Assembly (NCBI GenBank): GCA_030673265.1
Contig: DAOVJK010000079.1
Span: 1-10,852 of the forward strand
Direction of reading: 5' to 3'
DNA length: 10,852 bases
DNA from: Pseudomonadota bacterium
Lineage (GTDB): Bacteria; Desulfobacterota; Desulfobulbia; Desulfobulbales; JAGXFP01
Shown piece by piece: positions 6,876-10,852 of this stretch. Made by a program: the position numbers and the translations under genes. Every line of letters begins with the position of its first letter. The stretch's first letter is position 1. Below the pieces are notes generated by a model. The model was given only the letters and a program-made list of their open reading frames with translations, did not search any database and had not been told where the DNA came from.

Positions 6876-8246
6876 ATGGAATCTAAAGCTGCATTGACAC
6901 CGCGGGAAATCGTCGCAGAACTTGATAAATATATAATAGGGCAGGATAGCGCTAAACGTTTTACCGCTGTAGCCTTACGGAATCGCTGGCGGCGTCAGCA
7001 GGTGCCGCCGCCATTATCTGAGGAGATCGCTCCAAAGAATATAATAATGATCGGTCCCACCGGGGTGGGGAAGACCGAAATTGCCCGGCGGTTGGCTAAT
7101 CTTGCCCAATCACCTTTTCTTAAAGTTGAGGCCTCAAAATTTACTGAGGTCGGCTATGTCGGTCGTGATGTTGAGTCGATGATCCGTGATCTGACTGATC
7201 TGGCCATTAAAATGGTAAAAGATGAGGAACGGGAAAAAGTGACGGCGAGAGCGGCCGAAATGGCTGAAGAACGTCTGCTTGATGCTCTGGTACCACCTTC
7301 TAAACCAACCTATGCCACCACTCCGGGTTTCCCGGAAGACGACGATGCGGTAGCCCGTCTTGACAGCACCAGGGAAAAATTCAGGCAGATGCTTAGGGAG
7401 GGTAAACTTGATGATCGAATTGTGGAGATGGATTTAGAGCAACCCCAACAGATGCCGATGATTGAAATCCTCTCCGGTCCCGGCATGGATGATATGGGCA
7501 TGGGGGTCAAGGAGATGGTCGGCAAGATGTTTCCGCAAAAGAAGGAGCTTCGTAAGGTTAAGGTTGCCGAAGCGATGCTTTTATTGACCGCGGAAGAGTC
7601 CGCTAAACTCATCGATATGGAAAAAGTTGCCAGTCTGGCCATCAACCGGACCGAACAGTCCGGCATTATCTTCATCGACGAGATTGATAAAGTTGCCTCC
7701 CGCCAAGGGAGCTCGCAAAATGCCGAAGTATCCAGGGAGGGGGTTCAGCGCGATCTCCTACCCATTGTCGAGGGGTCGACGGTTACCACCAAACATGGCA
7801 TGGTTCGGACCGATCATATCCTTTTTATTGCCAGTGGCGCTTTCCATCTGACCAAACCCTCCGATCTGGTTCCGGAGCTACAGGGGCGTTTCCCGATCAG
7901 GGTTGAATTGCACTCCCTTGGCAAGGATGAGTTCTATCGGATCCTCACCGAACCTCGTAACGCTCTGATCAGACAGTATGTTGCTCTGATGGAAACAGAG
8001 GGTGTTGAGCTGGTTTTTGAGGACGCGGCCATCCATAAAATTGCCGAGATTGCTGCCGAAGTTAATGATCGCACTGAGAATATTGGGGCCAGGCGGCTCC
8101 ATACTGTTCTGGAAAGAGTTCTTGAAGACTTGTCATTCAAGGCCCCCGAGATGACAGATCTTAAGTTTCTGATCACGGCTGATTACGTTAATGAACAACT
8201 ATCTGAGATTTCTCAAGATGAAGACTTGAGCCGTTTTATTCTGTAA
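6876..8246 (+). CDS. hslU: HslU, ATPase/unfoldase subunit of the HslVU protease
   Basis: HslU is a hexameric AAA+ (Clp/Hsp100) unfoldase that recognises substrates, unfolds them with ATP and threads them into HslV. The 456-residue length is standard. Visible elements are the N-terminal LTPREIVAELDKYIIGQD (7-24), Walker A GPTGVGKT (60-67), the pore loop GYVG (93-96), and the intermediate (I) domain, roughly 110-240, rich in charged and Met residues. Walker B IIFIDEID (264-271), the LQGRFPIRVEL segment with a candidate arginine finger (R338), and sensor 2 IGARRLHT (403-410) follow. The C-terminal tail ends in EDLSRFIL, the peptide that inserts into HslV to open its active sites; it is intact. 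The ATG is supported by the family N-terminus, although no clear Shine-Dalgarno sequence precedes it, which suggests coupling to hslV. A terminator follows 30 bases after the stop. Confidence 0.98.
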   Translation: MESKAALTPREIVAELDKYIIGQDSAKRFTAVALRNRWRRQQVPPPLSEEIAPKNIIMIGPTGVGKTEIARRLANLAQSPFLKVEASKFTEVGYVGRDVESMIRDLTDLAIKMVKDEEREKVTARAAEMAEERLLDALVPPSKPTYATTPGFPEDDDAVARLDSTREKFRQMLREGKLDDRIVEMDLEQPQQMPMIEILSGPGMDDMGMGVKEMVGKMFPQKKELRKVKVAEAMLLLTAEESAKLIDMEKVASLAINRTEQSGIIFIDEIDKVASRQGSSQNAEVSREGVQRDLLPIVEGSTVTTKHGMVRTDHILFIASGAFHLTKPSDLVPELQGRFPIRVELHSLGKDEFYRILTEPRNALIRQYVALMETEGVELVFEDAAIHKIAEIAAEVNDRTENIGARRLHTVLERVLEDLSFKAPEMTDLKFLITADYVNEQLSEISQDEDLSRFIL

Positions 8247-8275
8247 AAAATGACGGCGGAAAGAATCGATATTGC

Positions 8276-8298
8276 TATGCCCCTTGGCATATTTTTTT
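8276..8298 (+). terminator. Compact intrinsic terminator after hslU
   Basis: TATGCC (8276-8281) and GGCATA (8286-8291) form a perfect 6-bp stem closed by a CCTT loop, followed at once by seven T residues (8292-8298). It lies 29 bases after the hslU stop and only 24 bases before the next gene's ATG. The short stem may allow partial readthrough, so it could tune rather than block expression of the downstream gene. Confidence 0.75.
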
Positions 8299-8311
8299 GA
8301 TACCATCAAAG

Positions 8312-8316
8312 AAGGA
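8312..8316 (+). promoter_or_regulatory. Ribosome binding site fixing the start of the double zinc-ribbon gene
   Basis: AAGGA lies six bases before ATG at 8323. It favours that start over the in-frame TTG at 8272, whose extra codons would be read from the terminator hairpin. Confidence 0.75.
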
Positions 8317-8322
8317 AAAATA

Positions 8323-8841
8323 ATGTTTGAGCAGGATCTGAATTATTGTCCCCAGTGCCAGGATGAGTACCGGGCTGATATTGAAATATGTCCTGTCTGC
8401 GAATGTAATTTATTGACAGGAAGTGAGATGATTGCCAGGGAGGAAAAGCAGCAGCAAAGAATGGCAGACCGCTCAGGGGAACTCAGTCCTGATGATGATC
8501 TGGTGGCGGTCAAGCGCGGACCTCTGGCTGAGATGAAGGTATATGAAGAATTATTAAACCGGGAGCGGATCTGCACCGTTCTGGCTGGAGATGAGAGCTC
8601 TTGCGGTAAAGGATGTTGCGCCGGGACTTTTGATCTGGTTGTCAGACGGGAAGACGGCCAAGATGCTCTGCAGATTATAGAGGCTGAAATTCGGCGCACG
8701 GCAGTCATTGATTCGGATTCTGTTGAGCACGGAACGGGTGACTCGGTTTTTGATCCATTGGCATCGGACAACACCTGCCCGGCCTGTGGCCATCAGTTTT
8801 CCGGGGGCATGGAGTGTCCCGACTGTGGCCTGTGCTTTTGA
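8323..8841 (+). CDS. Double zinc-ribbon protein with DUF2007-like central domain, function unknown
   Basis: The 172-residue product has three parts. The N-terminus holds a zinc ribbon, CPQC (9-12) and CPVC (23-26). The C-terminus holds a second, CPAC (152-155) and CPDC (165-168), with the protein ending GLCF. Between them, after a charged Gln/Glu-rich linker (about 35-58), residues 60-127 look like a DUF2007-type 'signal transducing' fold: VAVKRGPLAEMKVYEELLNRE, then CTVLAGD, then FDLVVRREDGQDALQIIE. This is the pattern of a small domain that pairs a helix selecting 'upstream element' residues with a strand ending in an aliphatic VVR. An odd cysteine cluster, SCGKGCC (93-99), sits in the loop where the family usually has none. 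No signal peptide or membrane segment is seen, so it is probably cytoplasmic. The function is unknown; the zinc-binding and DUF2007 assignments come from pattern recognition. It follows hslU beyond a terminator and is convergent with rsmA. Confidence 0.85.
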   Translation: MFEQDLNYCPQCQDEYRADIEICPVCECNLLTGSEMIAREEKQQQRMADRSGELSPDDDLVAVKRGPLAEMKVYEELLNRERICTVLAGDESSCGKGCCAGTFDLVVRREDGQDALQIIEAEIRRTAVIDSDSVEHGTGDSVFDPLASDNTCPACGHQFSGGMECPDCGLCF

Positions 8842-8884
8842 GATGGTGCCTTGCTAAACCCTGATTTTATTTTAAACAGTGATA

Positions 8885-9736
8885 CTAAATAGCGTTTGTT
8901 AAGCGGACAAAATCCTCTACAGAAAGTCTTTCGGGGCGGATTTTGGGGTCGATGCCGGCTTTTTTCAGAACAACAGCCAGATTGACTTTGTCGGTGCCGG
9001 GGATGTTGGATGATGACAGGCTGTTAAACAGGGTCTTGCGGCGTTGCTGGAAAGAGGCGTTTACCAACTTTCTGAGCAGGGCGAAATCGTGGGCCGGTAG
9101 TTCTTTGACCCTGCTCGGAGTCGGCATGAAGGTGATTTTGGTCACCACCGAGTCGACCTTGGGCCGAGGGTGAAACTGTCCTGGCCCCACATTCATAATA
9201 ATCTTGGTTGAGGCGTAAGCGCCAAGAAGCACTGAAAGAACCCCATATGCCTTGGTTCCCGGACTGGCCTGTAATCTCTGGCCGACTTCTTTTTGGAGCA
9301 TCAGCACCGCATATTCCATAATCTCGCGGTTTTCAAGGAGCTTGAAGACCAGAGGGTTTGAGACAGAGTAGGGCAGGTTGGCGATAATCTTCAGTCTGCT
9401 CCCGGCCCGTTCCGCTAATTCCCGGAAATCAGCTTTAAGTAGATCCTGATGAATCAAAGTGACATTGGCCGGCAGAATATTTTTCTCTTCATGCCACTTG
9501 ATAATGCCCCTGTCCACTTCGATGCCGATTACTTTCTTGGCTTTTGCCGCTAAGGGCAGGGTCAGGGAGCCTAGGCCCACGCCAAGTTCGACAACCGTGT
9601 CATCTTCGGTAACGCCGGCATTGGCGACGATGGCTTCCGCAGTCCGGGGGTTAACCAGAAAGTTTTGGCCGCGCTGTTTGCTGGGTGCCAGTTTGCCACT
9701 TTTAAGAATGTTTTTTGTATCGGTAAGATTAGTCAT
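8885..9736 (-). CDS. rsmA: 16S rRNA (adenine1518-N6/adenine1519-N6)-dimethyltransferase
   Basis: RsmA (KsgA) uses S-adenosylmethionine to dimethylate two adjacent adenosines near the 3' end of 16S rRNA and serves as a late checkpoint in small-subunit assembly. The 283-residue product shows the Erm/KsgA Rossmann-fold motifs: GQNFLVN (23-29), SAM motif I ELGVGLGSLT (50-59), acidic E73 in GIEVD, motif IV NLPY (120-123), and FHPRPKVDS (188-196). The C-terminal helical domain holds NASFQQRRKTLFNSL (226-240) and ends LSVEDFVRL. The ATG overlaps the stop of the upstream DUF2062 gene as ATGA, with AGAGAG three bases before it, so translation is probably coupled. It is the last gene in the leftward tsaD-DUF2062-rsmA run. 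No hairpin terminator is seen in the 43 bases before the convergent zinc-ribbon gene. Confidence 0.97.
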   Translation of the reverse strand: MTNLTDTKNILKSGKLAPSKQRGQNFLVNPRTAEAIVANAGVTEDDTVVELGVGLGSLTLPLAAKAKKVIGIEVDRGIIKWHEEKNILPANVTLIHQDLLKADFRELAERAGSRLKIIANLPYSVSNPLVFKLLENREIMEYAVLMLQKEVGQRLQASPGTKAYGVLSVLLGAYASTKIIMNVGPGQFHPRPKVDSVVTKITFMPTPSRVKELPAHDFALLRKLVNASFQQRRKTLFNSLSSSNIPGTDKVNLAVVLKKAGIDPKIRPERLSVEDFVRLTNAI

Positions 9737-10245
9737 TCGCTCTCTTTTAGGGCTCTACGTTTAATTCTTTTTTCTTCAATAACTTTGAAGAACTTCAGTG
9801 ACAGAAAATAGCCGACAATGGCAAAAGGGGTGGCAAGGACGCCGCCGCCTAATAGTAGTACAGTCAAGGCATCAATTCCCAGCTTGCTTAGCTCTGTGAT
9901 TATGATCGTGAAACCGGCTTTGGTATCAATGAGTATCATGATTGAATCGATTTTTTCCCAGGTTAGAATTCCCGGTAAAAACCGGTCGCCGATCAGCCAT
10001 GAGAAATAATATGTCGGGAAAAAAGTCAGGGGGTTGCTGACCATTACTGATGCCAGCAGCGCGGAAATTTTGCTGGCCCTGAATGGAAACGAGAGGAGAA
10101 GGATCGATACTGTGTGCATGGGGATGGTCGGCGTGATGCCGATAAAAACCCCTAAAGCAACACCCCTGGCCAATGAAGCAGAGTCGCCCCGGAGTCTTTT
10201 AAACTTGAGGAAATAAAAACGGGCAGTGCGGTGCGGTTTGATCAT
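9733..10245 (-). CDS. DUF2062-family membrane protein, function unknown
   Basis: The 170-residue product matches the DUF2062 pattern: a basic N-terminus (FYFLKFKRLRGDS, about 10-22) followed by SLARGVALGVFIGITPTIPMHT (24-45) and the signature SNPLTFFPTYYFSWLIG (70-86). Hydrophobic segments at about 26-53, 58-86 and 123-152 suggest two to three inner-membrane spans, and the C-terminal tail (156-170) is strongly charged (EEKRIKRRALKESE). The family is widespread in proteobacteria and its biochemical role is not established. The gene starts 90 bases after tsaD and its stop overlaps the rsmA start by 4 bases. No clear Shine-Dalgarno sequence is visible before the ATG at 10245. Family assignment is fairly secure; any function in membrane or RNA metabolism is only a guess from the neighbours. 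Confidence 0.87.
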   Translation of the reverse strand: MIKPHRTARFYFLKFKRLRGDSASLARGVALGVFIGITPTIPMHTVSILLLSFPFRASKISALLASVMVSNPLTFFPTYYFSWLIGDRFLPGILTWEKIDSIMILIDTKAGFTIIITELSKLGIDALTVLLLGGGVLATPFAIVGYFLSLKFFKVIEEKRIKRRALKESE

Positions 10246-10335
10246 TATTGGTTCACTATCGGTTTGTCGAGAATTTCGCAGTCTTTGCTTAGCTATGAAG
10301 CATACCTGTATTGCTTATACACCCTTGGCTGCTTT

Positions 10336-10852
10336 TCATGAGACAATCAAGGCTGATCTGGAATATACATCTGAATCCGGACATATTTCAGCGTTATTTT
10401 TGAATTTAAATTGACCGGCCAAAGCAATCATTGCCGCGTTGTCAGTACAGAATTGCAGAGGAGTCAAAAAGACAGCCAACCCGTCTTCTTTTTGTCCTCT
10501 TTGCGCCATTGACTCCCGTAAGCGGGGGTTGGCGGCAACTCCTCCGGCCAGGACAATGTTTTTACAGCCGGTCTGCCTGGCGGCGCGGAAGGTCTTGGTT
10601 GTAATAACCTCAACAACAGCTTCCTGGAAAGATGCACAGACATCTGGGACATTTATCTCGATGTTTTTGTTCTGGTGTCGATTAACATAGTTTGCCACCG
10701 CCGTCTTCAGGCCGCTAAAGCTAAAATCGAGGCTGTCTTTGCCAAGCCAGGCCCTGGGGAAATCGATGGCCTTGCCATCTCCTGTTTCTACCAATTTGCT
10801 GATCACCGGGCCTCCGGGGTAGCCAAGGCCGAGAAGTTTTGCGACCTTATCA
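10336..10852 (-). CDS. tsaD: tRNA N6-adenosine threonylcarbamoyltransferase, C-terminal half, cut by window edge
   Basis: TsaD, with TsaB and TsaE, transfers the threonylcarbamoyl group from TC-AMP to A37 of tRNAs that read ANN codons, making t6A. The window holds the last 171 codons of a protein usually near 340 residues; the frame is open to the right edge. The visible part begins DKVAKLLGLGYPGGP, the family's conserved ASKHA-fold block. It continues with DFSFSGLKTAV, the nucleotide-binding loop LAGGVAANPRLRE, and FCTDNAAMIALAG, whose aspartate is the C-terminal metal ligand of the family. The N-terminal HxxxH metal motif lies off the window. A GTG at 10806 is internal, not the start. DUF2062 and rsmA follow on the same strand. 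Confidence 0.96.
   Translation of the reverse strand, partial: DKVAKLLGLGYPGGPVISKLVETGDGKAIDFPRAWLGKDSLDFSFSGLKTAVANYVNRHQNKNIEINVPDVCASFQEAVVEVITTKTFRAARQTGCKNIVLAGGVAANPRLRESMAQRGQKEDGLAVFLTPLQFCTDNAAMIALAGQFKFKNNAEICPDSDVYSRSALIVS

Noticed and set aside
8272..8322. TTG at 8272 as start of the zinc-ribbon protein
   Set aside because: It has no ribosome binding site, and the added residues come from the terminator hairpin; ATG at 8323 has AAGGA at good spacing.
10280..10325. Near-inverted repeat AAGCATA/TATTGCTT between tsaD and the DUF2062 gene
   Set aside because: The arms are imperfect (one inserted base), there is no T tract on the minus strand, and no known element is matched.
1..10852. 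A novel defence system, mobile element, CRISPR array or biosynthetic cluster
   Set aside because: Every sizeable open frame that is not a shadow belongs to a recognised housekeeping or conserved family, no repeat arrays or transposase genes were seen, and xerC is a full-length chromosomal Xer recombinase rather than an integron or phage integrase by context.

Overview
This window reads as ordinary chromosomal core sequence from a Gram-negative bacterium, most likely a deltaproteobacterium-type anaerobe (Desulfobacterota, perhaps Desulfobulbales). That placement is an inference from the general look of the proteins and the mix of an outer-membrane lipoprotein (Pal), a Skp-type periplasmic chaperone, the DXP isoprenoid pathway, HslVU, and a cysteine-rich zinc-ribbon protein of a kind I associate with that group. 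No marker gene in the window settles the taxonomy. There are no transposases, phage genes, CRISPR arrays, tRNAs or rRNAs, and I did not find a previously undescribed multi-gene system. Coding density is high and the longest gap is about 270 bases.

Layout. (1) Bases 1-432, minus strand: the first 144 codons of an alpha-glucan (glycogen) phosphorylase, cut by the window edge. (2) Bases 433-1358, plus: an AT-rich divergent intergenic region, then a Pal/OmpA-type lipoprotein gene closed by a strong intrinsic terminator. (3) Bases 1399-2002, plus: a Skp/OmpH-family chaperone gene closed by a second strong terminator placed between convergent genes. (4) Bases 2018-5181, minus: an xseB-ispA-dxs cluster giving the exonuclease VII small subunit, farnesyl diphosphate synthase and DXP synthase, with a good sigma70-like promoter upstream of xseB. 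(5) Bases 5358-8298, plus: xerC-hslV-hslU, a site-specific recombinase followed by the two subunits of the HslVU protease, ended by a compact hairpin plus T7 terminator. (6) Bases 8323-8841, plus: a protein with a zinc ribbon at each end and a DUF2007-like middle. (7) Bases 8885-10852, minus: tsaD (C-terminal half only), a DUF2062 membrane protein and rsmA/ksgA, the last two overlapping by ATGA.

How the genes fit together. dxs and ispA are the first committed step and a later prenyl-elongation step of isoprenoid synthesis, so co-transcription with xseB makes one isoprenoid/DNA-maintenance operon, a pairing seen in many proteobacteria. xerC-hslV-hslU matches the order xerC(codV)-clpQ-clpY known from Bacillus. 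tsaD and rsmA both act on translation RNAs (tRNA t6A37 and 16S rRNA dimethyladenosines), with an uncharacterised membrane protein between them. pal and the skp-like gene both serve the envelope, but each has its own terminator and neither sits beside its usual partners (tolB or bamA/lpxD).

The points most worth a second look are the double zinc-ribbon protein isolated behind a terminator, the DUF2062 gene tightly coupled to rsmA, the overlapping divergent promoter elements between xseB and xerC, and several non-ATG or Shine-Dalgarno-poor starts.
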